In this document: positions 1 to 10,584 of the stretch, one piece after another
Position numbering within the stretch: the stretch's first letter is position 1
Layout: every line of letters begins with the position of its first letter
From: Nemertoderma westbladi
Taxonomy: Eukaryota; Xenacoelomorpha; Nemertodermatida; Nemertodermatidae
Length of the DNA stretch: 35,310 nucleotides
Reading direction: 5' to 3'
NCBI GenBank assembly: GCA_032718475.1
Contig: JAUCBJ010004994.1
Span: 1 to 35,310, forward strand
Translations under genes and position numbers: made by a program
The notes under the pieces: model-generated
Told to the model about the DNA's origin: nothing
The model's input: only the letters and a program-made list of their open reading frames with translations
Databases searched by the model: none

Positions 1-84
1 AGGCTTGGCGCTGAGGGTTGCTTGCGCTGGTATCCATAGCTATAATTTGTTGTAACTTAACCTTAACCATATTATACCTGAAGT

Positions 85-103
85 GGGTCCTTCGCGCAGC
101 ACG
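85..103 (+). repeat. Dispersed short repeat (GGGTCCTTCGCGCAGCACG)
   Basis: A stretch of the form GGGNCCTTCGNGCAGCA occurs here, at 31726-31744 in the same orientation and at 32651-32671 as its reverse complement. Three copies in 35 kb suggest a fragment of a dispersed repeat family. No ends or target duplications can be drawn. The rest of 1-250 holds nothing recognisable. Confidence 0.4.
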
Positions 104-251
104 TGATATAAACTTATGTAAGTGTAATCTTGAAAGAAAAATAAGCAAAATCTAAGCAGATGCCCTTGATCACTTTACACCGCCTAGAGCAAGGCTTGAA
201 AACTGCAGTCGATTTAACCCTTGTGCTCTCTTTGAGGTCATTTTTGACCCA

Positions 252-262
252 TCGAAGATTTA
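252..262. repeat. Target-site duplication of the LINE, 3' side
   Basis: TCGAAGATTTA here is identical to 1705-1715. The pair brackets the LINE exactly, at its microsatellite tail and at its truncated 5' end, as expected for target-primed reverse transcription. Confidence 0.75.
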
Positions 263-280
263 CTACTACTACTACTACTA
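261..280 (-). repeat. (TAG)n 3' tail of the LINE
   Basis: On the minus strand the LINE ends in six to seven TAG units. A simple-repeat tail in place of poly(A) is known for several non-LTR clades. Here the ORF stop codon itself is the first TAG, so the element has essentially no 3' UTR. Confidence 0.7.
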
Positions 281-1704
281 GGTCGAGCGAACTCGGACAG
301 TGGAAATGAGATCCTTCCAGGCTTCCCGATTCTCCATAGTTGTCGCAATTTCGTTTCTCCTAAGTTCAGTATCCCTTTCAAGTTGATCTATATATGTTAT
401 GGCCGGTCGTCCACGACTACGCTTTCCATGAGTTGGTTGCCAGAAAAGTAGATCTGGTATGACCTCGTCTTTACTTCGCCAGCAGTGCCCACTGAATCTT
501 AATCTGCGTTCACGGAGGGTGGTTGATACAGGTGGTATTGTACCATAAAGCTCGGCGTTTGTCATGTGTTGTCTCCAGCTGATGTTTAGGGCTGCCCTTA
601 GTAGTCTTGTGCAGCAACCATCAATTCGTTGTTCAAGTGATTTAGTCAGTGTCCAGGTCTCACCCCCATATAAAAATACACTTTCCACTGTGGCTCGAAA
701 GAACTTAGTCTTCAGGTGCCTGGAGAGATCTGATTTCCAGATGGTATCCATTTTTGATAGAGCTACCCAAGCCTTTGCTTTCCTAACTTCTATGTCCTTT
801 TTGCTACTCTCTATCCATGATCCAAGGTACTGGAAGTCATCGACCTTCCTTAGTTGATTATTATCAATGGTTGTCAAGTTTCCATCAACATTAAAGGTCA
901 TGAATTCGGTCTTTGTAGCATTTATATGCAATCCAACCTCCTTAGCAGCCCTCTCCACCTTATTTAGTAGAAGCTGTGCATCTGCTAGGGTATTAGAGAG
1001 CAGGGCGATGTCATCCGCAAAGTCGGTGTCTGTGACTGTAGTTGCCGGATATCTACTACTTCTGCGTTCTTGAAGTGTGAATCCCAGGTCTTCACCCTTT
1101 GTGGCCGTCCTCATTGCGTAATCCAGCACAATTACAAATAGTAATGGTGCTAATGTGTCACCTTGCAGTACGCCAGCCAGGATTGAGAAAAACTCAGTTT
1201 CACCATCTGGTGAGAGTACCTGCGCTTCTGTGTCACAATATAACAATCCAATGCCAGCAACAATTACTTCTGGTATTCCATAAGCTCTTAGGATTTCAAG
1301 CATTTTACCTCTATGGATGGAGTCGAATGCCTTCTTGAAGTCCACAAAAGTCATGACAGCGGGGAGATTCTTTGACTTAATTCCTTCAATCAGTCTCCGT
1401 AGTGCAAGTATCTGAGCTATTGTTGATCTACTTGGTCGAAATCCGTTTTGGCTCTTACGCAAGTAGTTTCTCTATGTGAGGCCTAATCCTATATAGAATC
1501 ATTTTATTGTATATTTTGGCAGCTACCACAAGCAGACAGATCCCACGATAGTTTGTTGGTATGCCGAGGTCTCCTTTCTTGGGGAGAGGCTTTAGTTGAC
1601 CTTTAGTCCAAATTGGTGGTGGCTTTTCCCCTTTTAACATCCGATTGCAAACATTCAATAATGGTCTGTTTAGCACTCCGGTTTTCCATACCTCCGCTGG
1701 GATT
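263..1704 (-). pseudogene. 5'-truncated RTE-like LINE, reverse transcriptase part
   Basis: This is the 3' half of a non-LTR retrotransposon ORF2 read on the minus strand. It would copy element RNA into the genome by target-primed reverse transcription. Visible RT blocks are NGFRPSRSTIAQILALRRL, FVDFKKAFDSIHRGKML, the LQGDTLAPLLF block and the catalytic FADDIALL box (FADD at 1011-1022). The C-terminal tail has RFSGHCWRSKDE and GKRSRGRPAITYIDQ, typical of RTE-like elements of marine invertebrates. The frame breaks near 1460, and the upstream segment (1455-1704, with PAEVWKTGVLN and NYRGICLL) is in another frame. The 5' end is cut inside the RT domain, so the endonuclease is absent. The stop codon TAG is the first unit of the (TAG)n tail. 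Clade assignment (RTE versus another APE-type clade) is by recall of motifs and is moderately sure. Confidence 0.88.
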
Positions 1705-1715
1705 TCGAAGATTTA
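1705..1715. repeat. Target-site duplication of the LINE, 5' side
   Basis: Exact 11-bp repeat of 252-262, lying where the RT reading frame loses its resemblance to the family. Confidence 0.75.
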
Positions 1716-1930
1716 AACTTACACAATTTTATCACACATTGATATTTTATCTCGAAATTTTGTGACATTATTATTTGATAGTACTTCTCAATTAGAAAAA
1801 CAAAAATGTAAAAATTTGCAAGGGGGTCTATTCAATTTTACAATTTATAGGGGCCTACACATATTGACATTGAGGTCAAATTTCACCTCATCGTGTTTTG
1901 TACCTGTACCATTCAATATCAACGAAAAAC

Positions 1931-2570
1931 TTTTTTTGAATTTCAACTCAGTTCGCAAATCAGATGTCATCAAATGGGCCCAAACTTAGATAGATACCAA
2001 AATTTTGATTTGGGGATGAAAGGAAATATTCCCAAATGCGCATGGCCAGTTCCCGCCCTTGGCACAAGTGAGTCATATTCCCCATTTTTGTGATGATCAA
2101 CCTCTAGTATTCGTACTGCATTGATATTATGCTCATTTAGAACCGCAATGACCGATTTAGTTGTTGTAGACACCTTCAAAACAAGCATTGAGCGAATAGT
2201 GTTTGAGATATTTGTCAGGTATTTGTCAATATCGCATCAAGGCGCTAATTTTGACTTGTGCCGGACTTCACATTATCTGCAATATCTCAAAAACTATTCG
2301 CTCTATGCTTGTTTTGAAGGTGTCTACACCAACTAAATCTGTCATTGCAGTTCTATTTAGCGTAAATATCAATGCAGTAGGAATAATAGAAGTTGATCAT
2401 CACAAAAATGGGGAATATGACTCACTTGCGCCAAGGACGGGAACAGGCCATGTGCCTGTGGGAATATTTCCTGTCATCCCCAAATCAAAATTTTGGTATC
2501 TATCGAAGTTTGGGCTCATTTTATGACATCTGATGTGCAAACTGAGTTTAAATTTTTAATTTGATTTTAA
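1931..2570. repeat. Foldback repeat with ~285-bp arms
   Basis: The left arm (about 1931-2216) is the imperfect reverse complement of the right arm (about 2276-2570), with a spacer of about 60 bp. Matching landmarks are CAAATCAGATGTCATCAAATG against its complement near 2520-2535, and ATTCCCCATTTTTGTGATGATC near 2080 against its complement near 2395-2415. Each arm carries an open frame reading outward from the centre (2188 to 1970 on minus, up to 2526 on plus). The two encode similar peptides sharing KSKFWYLSKFG and VDHHKNGEYDSL. It could be a foldback transposon or an inverted duplication of some other repeat. The peptide is not one I recognise. Confidence 0.75.
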
Positions 2571-3600
2571 GTTTTTTTGGACCACCCCAACCCTCTAATT
2601 TACCTGAGGTCAAAATGGACCTCAAAGGAATTCATCTGTTTGAGAAACGAAGGGTTAAGACCTCAGAAAATGTTTAAATGGCACAGCTAATGGTCGAGTA
2701 CAATTCTGACAAGTTTCAGGTTAAACGGATTAAAAGCAAAGAAATGGGAGGACATTTAATGCTTAGACATGTAGCCATCTAGCGGGAGACTGTTGAACTG
2801 TTGGGGTCAAAAGTCGCTAAATAATGTCAAGTTTAGGACATATTTATGCCTCCAAATTTTCAATTCGACAGCTTTAAATCTGACAAAGTTATTTAATGTC
2901 AAAATAGTTACGTCAACAACTATTTGCCATTATTGACATTCTCCTTAACAGTGTCAATTCGCCTAGGCTCCGCCAACTTCGTGGCTCGCCCCACACACCT
3001 TTCAACAATATTGATTTTACTTTATGTACTAAATTAACTCTCACTTTTTTTATGCTCCCCAAATCCCAGTTATGGGTTTGCCCCCCCCCCCCCCCCCCCC
3101 CCAGATTTGGCCTCTGCCCCCCCAGATATTATGATCACCATACGGGCCTGGTGGCTAGACCTACAGGTTTCTACATAATTTAGTACATGTACTGCAGTAC
3201 TGTACTGCTCTACATTGGTACTAAGCATGACTGCATGGTGTATGGTTAGGTCTCTGTAGGCTGCATAGAAAAGAAAGGTAGTGTAAATTATAAAAAAAGG
3301 CAAAATGAAACTTGCATATATGAAATTGAATAAAACCATAAAATGAAGCACTCCATAAAAAAGGTAAAAAAGGAAATGAATTTCAATATGCAGAGGTGGC
3401 ATCCGGCCTAGCTGGATTCGCCATGTCTAGAAGTACAAAAATCAGGTGGTGCCAACCATTAACAAATAATGCCATCAAAACTTAATTTTCGGGAGTTGGC
3501 AGGTAGATTATTTGCTAATTAACTGGCATATTAAATTTTATTTGAAAATTATCAAATTTAGTTATTTTATTTCAAATCACACAATGTGAAACGAACACTT
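2571..3600. other. Non-coding stretch with a poly(C) tract
   Basis: No credible gene. It contains a copy of a dispersed motif (2977-2992, reverse complement of 31472-31487), a run of 22 C at 3081-3102, and AT-rich DNA up to the next open frame. Confidence 0.6.
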
Positions 3601-3603
3601 TAA

Positions 3604-4539
3604 CTCAAGTCATATTATCGCAGTGGGGATATATCCAAAGCTAAAGGTAAGGAAGTAGAGAAACAGATAGTAGGTTGTATTTCCACCAATAATAACCCCA
3701 TTCGTATCATGTACCACCTACCACTATGTCCTCAGTTATTACACACCAAATCTATTGGCGCCATAACAACAGAAATACTTGGATTACCCAAAGACCGACA
3801 ACAATTTCATACTATCGTGGTGGATGAGTTTGATAACCGGAAGAGAAATCCAAAGGTAATCAGTAAATCGATAGATATTTGGGTTGACACTGATCGTAGA
3901 AAAATTTACCGAGTGAAATTTGAAAATCAGAATGAAAGTCTCTTCTTTAGAATGAAAGTCGATCATTTAAGTCTCTACCGGAAACACCTTCAACAGGAAA
4001 TGTTTGCGTTGCCAGAAATTCCACCACCAGCTATAAATCTTGATGATAGGAGTAAGAACATTATTGGAAACCTTGAAAAGTGTATTAATGATAGAATGGA
4101 ACAAAATACACGAATCAGGCAGGAAGATTCGGCGATGCATATTCTAAATCAAACGGACATTTTTAATGAAATAATCAACGATATTGAGGATTCTAAAGAT
4201 CCGAAAGCGCAGCCAGATTTGGGATACAATGTGATTAAACATTATGTTCTAGATAAATATAAGCAGTTCAAATTAATGGTTAGATTCATAGCAAAGAATA
4301 TAGCGCATCTTTATATAGATATTAGAAATAATATAGCAGAAACAGGAAGTCAACATAATATAAAATGGAATAAAAAAAGGAAGCGTTGGGAAGAAATGTT
4401 AAAGAAATATATTAAGAAAATGTTAGTAAAAAATTGGACCAAAATGAATGTTCTATTCCTAGTGCTATTTCTGGAAGGATTATTGAGGCAAGAAGGATTA
4501 GTAGAAGGAACTCCTAGTTCATTCTATTTGAATTAATCC
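3604..4539 (+). CDS. Unrecognised protein, 5'-truncated open frame of 311 codons
   Basis: The frame is open from just after a TAA at 3601-3603 to the stop at 4537-4539. The first ATG is at 3709, but the coding-like sequence begins about 35 codons earlier (SGDISKAKGKEVEKQIVGC), so the true 5' part is missing or lies in another exon. No family is recognised. Residue counts below start at that ATG. Residues 1-100 look like a compact beta-rich domain (VVDEFDN, IDIWVDTDRRKIYRVKFEN, FFRMKVDHLSLYRKHLQQEM). Then comes a proline hinge (PEIPPPAINLD), a long polar helical region (residues 110-210) and a strongly basic stretch (WNKKRKRWEEMLKKYIKKM). A short hydrophobic piece (MNVLFLVLFLEGLL) lies near the C-terminus. 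There is no transposase, RT or protease motif. The composition recalls a structural protein of a large DNA virus or a Polinton-like element, but that is only an impression. Confidence 0.55.
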
Positions 4540-4555
4540 TTCTACTATGTGTCCT

Positions 4556-4892
4556 GAGCAGTAGCAGAGCAAGGTTTTGATATTTTCTAGTGTTACAGAT
4601 GAAACTCCTATTTTCTAAATGAATCATTTGTTTGTGTATTAGTAAAGAACTTTATTAAAATTTCTCGCGTCTTTGTTTATACGCTAAAGTAAGTCTACTT
4701 AACTGAGCAGATTATCTTATTTTGTTTGCCTCAATTTTTGATCTTCTTTCGAGGCTATTAATTATTTAACTTATTAATTTAATTTAATTTAACTTATAAC
4801 TTATTTAAATGCAATCCATGTCGTGATTTTGCGACCCCCTTCACTACCGAAAGGGGGCGACTGCCCCCTTCTTGGTCCCCTTGCTCCGCCAC
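4556..4892. mobile_element. Probable small insertion between two coding pieces
   Basis: This AT-rich interval separates two open frames on the same strand. Its right end (GGGGGCGACTGCCCCC, then CCTTGCTCCGCC) has a GC-rich style unlike its surroundings. GAGCAAGG near 4567 is repeated as its complement (CCTTGCTC) near 4880, a weak terminal inverted repeat. A MITE or SINE-like insertion is the simplest reading. No target duplication was found. Confidence 0.35.
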
Positions 4893-5116
4893 AGACTCTG
4901 TATGATGCATTGGCATTGAGAATTGAACAAGAAGTGCAAAATATCGGGATGTGGACACCAGAGGTCAAGGCGACGATTAAGGAAAAACAAAGAAAGTGGA
5001 CAATCGATGATATCGGAAGACAAGGATTCTTCATTTCTCAGATGATGAAAGATAATTCAGAACAGATACTCAAATCAGACGTAGTCTGTAATTTTGTCAA
5101 AGAAATGATGTTGTAA
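4893..5116 (+). CDS. Second open piece of the unrecognised protein (or a neighbour)
   Basis: The coding-like part starts at about TLYDALALRIEQEVQNIG and runs about 75 codons to a TAA. The first ATG of the frame (4823) lies in the GC-rich flank and is probably not a real start. The sequence is amphipathic and helical (ATIKEKQRKWTIDDIGRQG, FFISQMMKDNSEQILKSDVV). Right after the stop the frame would continue with SGTPTSYFNS, which resembles EGTPSSFYLN at the end of the piece upstream. The two stretches may therefore be tandem relatives or parts of one gene broken by the insertion. Function unknown. Confidence 0.4.
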
Positions 5117-5157
5117 ATGGTTTCCGGAACTCCAACTTCCTATTTCAATTCGATGTA

Positions 5158-5247
5158 GTGAAACAACTACACACACACACCCAATATGTGGAACAACTAC
5201 ACACACACACCCAATATGTGGAACAACTACACACACACACCCAATAT
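5158..5247. repeat. Tandem repeat, 3 x 30 bp
   Basis: Three near-identical 30-bp units (GTGGAACAACTACACACACA and ten more bases) begin at 5158, 5188 and 5218. Only one base differs, in the first unit. The following 5248-5474 is AT-rich with no gene. Confidence 0.9.
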
Positions 5248-5490
5248 GTGGAAAATTCAAACTCTTATATTTTATGACTTATTTTGATGTAATTCCCACC
5301 ATTCATATATTTTATATTATTAGAAACCGCAGGTTGCTTGTCTATTTTCTACAAAAAATACTTGATTCTTAAATAAATAAGCAGAAAATTGGATTAAAGT
5401 TATGCATTTTGGATGTTTGTATCCAAAACATAATTGATTAGATTAGAGTTGTGGTTGTGACCACAAAGCCAGATATGCGGCAGGCATGTG

Positions 5491-5897
5491 GGACTTACCA
5501 GTGCGCTGGTACTTCACTTTCCATTCACTAATACGCAAGGTATCGCTGTGCCAGTACTTCACTTTCAGTTCACTAATACCCAAGATATCGCTGCGCTGGC
5601 ACTTCACTTTCAGTTCACTAGTACCCAAGGTATCCCTGTACCAGTACTTCACTTTCCGTTCACTAGTACCCAAGGTATCCCTGTACCGGTACTTCACTTT
5701 CAGTTCACTAGTACCCAAGGTATCGCAGTGCTGGTACTTCACTTTCCATTCACTAGTACCCAACGTATCCCTGTACCAGTACTTCACTTTCCGTTTACTA
5801 GTACCCAAGGTATCTCTGCACGGTACTTCACTTTCTGTTCACTATTACCCAAGGTATCGCTGCGCTGGTACTTCACTTTCTGTTCACTATTACCCAA
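5491..5897. repeat. 45-bp minisatellite, array A (about 9 units)
   Basis: Unit GGTATCGCTGCGCTGGTACT, then TCACTTTC, a variable base and GTTCACTANTACCCAA. The 45-bp period equals 15 codons, so long frames stay open on both strands and encode 15-residue repeats such as TQGIAALVLHFQFTS. These are by-products of the repeat, not a protein gene. Confidence 0.92.
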
Positions 5898-6051
5898 CAA
5901 CCAACAATTGAAACAACCAACTGTTTTGAATTTCCCCCTTACATCCGTATCACTGTACCTCATTGTATAAATCAGATTTGGTGATAGGGTGTAATAGTGC
6001 AATTTGAAATCCATTGTATCAACTATGTTATTATACTATTCTCTATTTCCC

Positions 6052-6644
6052 CATTACCCAAGGTATCACGGTGCTGGTACTTCACTTTCCGTTCACTAGT
6101 ACCCAAGGTATCCCTGTACCGGCACTTCACTTTCCGTTTACTAGTACCCAAGGTATCTCTGCACGGTACTTCACTTTCTGTTCACTATTACCCAAGGTAT
6201 CGCTGCGCTGGTACTTCACTTTCTGTTCACTATTACCCAAGGTATCGCTGCGCTGGTACTTCACTTTCTGTTCACTAGTACCCAAGGTATCGCTGCACCG
6301 GTACTTCACTTTCAGTTCACTAGTGCCCAAGGTATCACCTTTGCCGGTACTTCACTTTCCATTAACTAGTACCCAAGGTATCGCTGCACTGGTACTTCAC
6401 TTTCAGTTCACTATTACCCAAGGTATCGCTGCACCGGTACTTCACTTTCAGTTCACTAGTGCCCAAGGTATCACCTTTGCCGGTACTTCACTTTACATTC
6501 ACTAGTACCCAAGGTATCTCTGCACGGTACTTCACTTTCTGTTCACTATTACCCAAGGTATCGCTGTGCTGGTACTTCACTTTCTGTTCACTAGTACCCA
6601 AGGTATCGCTATGCCGGTACTTCACTTTCAGTTCACTATTACCC
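6052..6644. repeat. 45-bp minisatellite, array B (about 13 units), ending at the LTR
   Basis: Same unit as array A. It is separated from A by a 150-bp unique spacer (5898-6051) that is conserved in the second copy. The array stops at CACTATTACCC exactly where the LTR begins, so the LTR element was inserted into this minisatellite. Confidence 0.92.
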
Positions 6645-7166
6645 TGTAAGCGGATTCAATTCCCTTACATTACCCATCCGAAAATGGGATCAGTGGCATT
6701 TTACCAATATAGTTGCAGATACGAGATTACCAATAATAATCTCACCTCATAACCAACTCGGGGGGGGGGGGGGGGGCACAGGCCACAGAGAGAGGTAAGA
6801 GGTCAAACAACCTCAGAGGGAGAACACAGCTAGTTGAGGCTAGCAGCAGGGGGTAACACCTACAGGGAGTGCCAAAGTGACAATTATTATATAAGCCAAT
6901 AGCGGGCAGGGGAGCACGTGGGGAAAGATAGGAAAGCATCCATTGGGTAGCGAAGGCCAAAGTAGAGTAGAGGTGAAACCAATATGTATGTGTATCAATC
7001 ATATATTTACTCTGATTACTGGTTTACTGGTCAGTTCACTAATCACACAGCTAGAGACCGGCAATAGTTTCTACCATCACTTTATACACTGCTGTTATAA
7101 TTCTGTATTGCAATTCCTACCATCATTTGTTATACATACTGTGCTATTATCATTGGAACATTAACA
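6645..7166 (+). repeat. BEL/Pao LTR, copy 1
   Basis: Starts TGTAAGCGGATTCAATTCCC and is shared with 10054-10584 and 17024-17537. A TATA box (TATATAA) lies at 6888-6894. The right end is either TATTATCA at 7152, followed by TTGGAACATTAACAAGG as a possible primer-binding site, or AACATTAACA at 7166, the last bases shared with the third LTR. A run of 17 G (6760-6776) varies in length between copies. Confidence 0.85.
6888..6894 (+). promoter_or_regulatory. TATA box in LTR copy 1
   Basis: TATATAAG in the LTR, conserved in the other two copies (10292-10298, 17270-17276). It would place transcription start about 30 bp downstream, near 6920. Confidence 0.5.
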
Positions 7167-7326
7167 AGGAGAAACACAAACTCAGATATTTTCCCGACGG
7201 CCTTCGGCCAAAGATACTAGTTCAGCAGCAAAGCAGCAAAGTGACACGTATAACCTAACCCAGTCGGGATCACTGAACGCAATCCCGTCACAGTAGAAAC
7301 TACCGACAACAACAGCTGTGACCACA

Positions 7327-8144
7327 ATGAGAAAGATGAGTGAAAGACACCAGGCGCCCCGAGAATCAGAAGGAGAAAGACGCCGCCGCGGACCCCGGAC
7401 GACACTAACCAAACGATCCGAGAGGCTGCAACGAGACGATAACGGCTTGCCAGTCCGGATTCGCCAATGAGGGACGATCCGAATACCCAAGCGGAGAACG
7501 GCCGACAACAACGAGGAGGGAAAGACAACGACGAGTCGACGCGAGACAACGGACGAATGATGAATGCCGGATGAGGAGGGAAGGTAGAGTCAACGAGTGA
7601 TTGCCTGCGACGGGCGTACAACGCCACGAAGAAACTACTAAAAGAGGCTAAGGAGGGGAGAAATGTAGACCAGCCTAAACTATACCAGAGGCTAGGTGAG
7701 TCGAATAAACATTTTCGTTACTTAGTCCGTTTTGGACAGGGAGAACTGGCGAGTGAGAGAGCGAGGGGGGTCGCCACAGAACTGTTTGAATTGTGGCGGT
7801 CCGAGGTAAGGGAGCCAGATGTAGTGTACACAGGGCCTTACTTAGTGGATGCTAGGGGAATTAAGTTAGTGGGATGGGCGGACCTGCACGACGGCGAATC
7901 CGAGGTTAACCCCGAGGATTCGGTGTCATTGGTTAGTAGGAACCCCAGTAAACTGGTGAAAATTAGTAGGACAGAGGGGCGACGGGAGTCCGTCGCGACC
8001 GATAAGTCCGTTACATCATCCGCGAAAGCAAGACGGGTGATAGAGATAGATCTGGCGTGTCAACTAGACATTGTGGCGCTGGATCAAAAGGAACTGGAAA
8101 GGCAGTTAGATGAGGGAACTGCGTTGTTAGAGAGGGAGAGATAA
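7327..8144 (+). pseudogene. BEL/Pao gag, N-terminal part (copy 1, broken)
   Basis: The ATG at 7327 (MRKSERHQ-like start, MRKMSERHQ) matches the start at 10745 in the second copy. Compared with that copy one base is missing near 7380, shifting the frame. The frame is then continuous except for a TGA at 7572-7574. It reads through LRRAYNATKKLLKEAKEGRN, FRYLVRFGQGELASERARGV and LVDARGIKLVGWADLHDGE to a TAA at 8142-8144. The product would be the N-terminal part of a Gag capsid protein, charged and largely helical. The assignment rests on position between the LTR and the later DUF1759-like and CCHC parts rather than on a recognised domain. Confidence 0.6.
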
Positions 8145-8175
8145 TTAGCAAGAGTGTAAAGGGAGGGCCGGGAAG

Positions 8176-9423
8176 GTGGCGAGAGATTATAGGGAGCGGG
8201 AGACAATTGAGGCTGAGAGAATTGAGAGAGAGGCAAACGAGTGCAAAGAGCGGGAGGCGAAGAAATTTGAGAGGATTGCGAGAGAGGCAGAGCTAGCCAA
8301 CCAGAGTATGAGGGAGGATAGAGAGAGAGAAAGGGCGGGCAAGTGCTTGCGGGACGAAAGGCATACCCTGTTGAGGGGGTTAATGCAATACCAAGCGAAA
8401 CAAATGCGCCGATTAGAACTAGAGCGAATTGGTTTATCGGAGAGTGAGGCTGGTTCGGGTAGTATTTATGAGGAACCAGATGTGATGGAAACCTTTGTTA
8501 ATACCCCACTTACAGATACCGCACGACAGACCCAAGACCGTATGGGGGGGGGGGGGGGTAATAACAATACGCTTGGTGAAGTTAATATTAATAGTACCGT
8601 AATAGATAACCTTAATCAAACCTTTCTTACAGGAAATAATATTTTACCCGGTAATAATAATCCTAATTTAAATGTGCAAAATAATTTAAATAATAATATA
8701 AATAACATCGAACAAAATAATTTAAATAATTTAAACAATAATTCAAATAATAATGTAATTAATAATGGAGTAGTAAACCAGGGCGAAATTATTAACGGTG
8801 CAATTAATACAAACGTAGGGGGAATAAGCGAGCCGGTCAATGAGAGCCTGCAAGGCCACGCAGTTGCACAGGGAGGAGCGGGGGTGAATAAACCCAACAA
8901 TGAGAGCCTGCAAGGCCACGCAGTTGTGCAGGGAGGAGCGGGGGTGAATAGACCCAACGAGGGTAGAGATAATGCGTCGACTAGAGGGGGCGAAGTAAGA
9001 TGTGATGCCAGGCAGGCATGCGGCAGGCATGTGGGACTTACCAGTGCGCTGGTACTACACTTTCCATTCACTAATACGCAAGGTATCGCTGTGCCAGTAG
9101 TTCACTTTCAGTTCACTAATACCCAAGATATCGCTGCGCTGGCACTTCACTTTCAGTTCACTAGTACCCAAGGTATCGCGGTGCTGGTACTTCACTTTCC
9201 ATTCACTAGTACCCAAGGTATCCCTGTACCGGTACTTCACTTTCCGTTTACTAGTACCCAAGGTATCTCTGCACGGTACTTCACTTTCTGTTCACTATTA
9301 CTCAAGGTATCGCTGCGCTGGTACTTCACTTTCTGTTCACTATTACCCAACAACCAACAATTGAAACAACCAACTGTTTTGAATTTACCCCTTACATCCG
9401 TATCACTGTACCTCATTGTATAA
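8176..9423 (+). pseudogene. Chimeric ORF: gag coiled coil running into minisatellite
   Basis: 415 codons with three different parts. Residues 1-95 are an E/R-rich coiled coil (RERETIEAERIEREANECKE). Residues 124-225 are Asn-rich (NNLNNNINNIEQNNLNN), followed by two 20-residue repeats (NESLQGHAVAQGGAGVN). From about residue 277 the frame passes the duplication junction at 9005 and reads 15-residue minisatellite repeats. Only the first 276 residues belong to gag, as copy 2 shows. A frameshift separates it from the N-terminal gag piece ending at 8144. The C-terminal part is an accident of the duplication. Expression is unknown. Confidence 0.7.
9034..9350. repeat. 45-bp minisatellite, array A' (about 7 units)
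   Basis: Second-copy counterpart of 5491-5897, about two units shorter. Confidence 0.92.
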
Positions 9424-9503
9424 ATCAGATTTGGTGATAGGGTGTAATAGTGTAATTTGAAATCCATTGTATCAACTATGTTATTATACTATTCTCTATT
9501 TCC

Positions 9504-10053
9504 CCATTACCCAAGGTATCACGGTGCTGGTACTTCACTTTCCGTTCACTAGTACCCAAGGTATCCCTGTACCGGTACTTCACTTTCCGTTTACTAGTAC
9601 CCAAGGTATCTCTGCATGGTACTTCACTTTCTGTTCACTATTAGCCAAGGTATCGCTGCGCTGGTACTTCACTTTCTGTTCACTATTACCCAAGGTATCG
9701 CTGCGCTGGTACTTCACTTTCTGTTCACTAGTACCCAAGGTATCGCTGCACCAGTACTTCACTTTCAGTTCACTAGTGCCCAAGGTATCACCTTTGCCGG
9801 TACTTCACTTTCCATTCACTAGTACCCAAGGTATCGCTGCACTGGTACTTCACTTTCAGTTCACTATTACCCAATGTATCGCTGCACCAGTACTTCACTT
9901 TCAGTTCACTAGTGCCCAAGGTATCACTTTTGCCGGTACTTCACTTTACATTCACTAGTACCCAAGGTATCGCTGTGCTGGTACTTCACTTTCTGTTCAC
10001 TAGTACCCAAGGTATCGCTATGCCGGTACTTCACTTTCAGTTCACTATTACCC
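9504..10053. repeat. 45-bp minisatellite, array B' (about 12 units)
   Basis: Counterpart of 6052-6644, again ending at CACTATTACCC against the LTR. Confidence 0.92.
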
Positions 10054-10584
10054 TGTAAGCGGATTCAATTCCCTTACATTACCCACCCGAAAATGGGACC
10101 AGTGGCATTTTACCAATATAGTTGCAGATACGAGATTACAAATAATAATCTCGCCTCATAACCAACTCGGGGGGGGGGGACACAGGCCACAGAGAGAGGT
10201 AAGAGGTCAAACCACCTCGGAGGGAGAACACAGTTAGTTGAGGCTAGCAGCAGGGGGTAACACCTACAGGGAGTGCCAAAGTGACAATTATTATATAAGC
10301 CAATAGCGGGCAGGGGAGCACGTGGGGAAAGATAGGAAAGCATCCATTGGGTAGCGAAGGCCAAAGTAGAATAGAGGTGAAACCAATATGTATGTGTATC
10401 AATCATATATTTACTCTGACTATGACTCTATATTTACTGGTTTTCTGGTCAGTTCACTAATCACACAGCTAGAGACCGGCAATAGTTTCTACCATCACTT
10501 TATACACTGCTGTTATAATTCTGTATTGCAATTCCAACCATCATTTGTTATACATACTGTGCTATTATCATTGGAACATTAACA
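10054..10584 (+). repeat. BEL/Pao LTR, copy 2 (5' LTR of the longer element)
   Basis: Same start (TGTAAGCGG) and body as copy 1, with TATA box at 10292-10298. It is followed by the same leader and gag start, so it acts as the 5' LTR of the element that ends at 17537. The right boundary has the same 14-bp uncertainty as copy 1 (10570 or 10584). Confidence 0.85.

Larger units (their letters stand above)
5475..9005 (+). repeat. Tandem segmental duplication, copy 1
   Basis: Block of 45-bp minisatellite, 150-bp spacer, minisatellite, LTR and 5' gag. It recurs at 9018-11895 in the same order and orientation. The left end is ATGCGGCAGGCATG and the right end is GAAGTAAGATGTGA. The junction at 9005-9031 holds extra copies of GGCAGGCATG, suggesting joining at short homologies. 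Confidence 0.85.
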
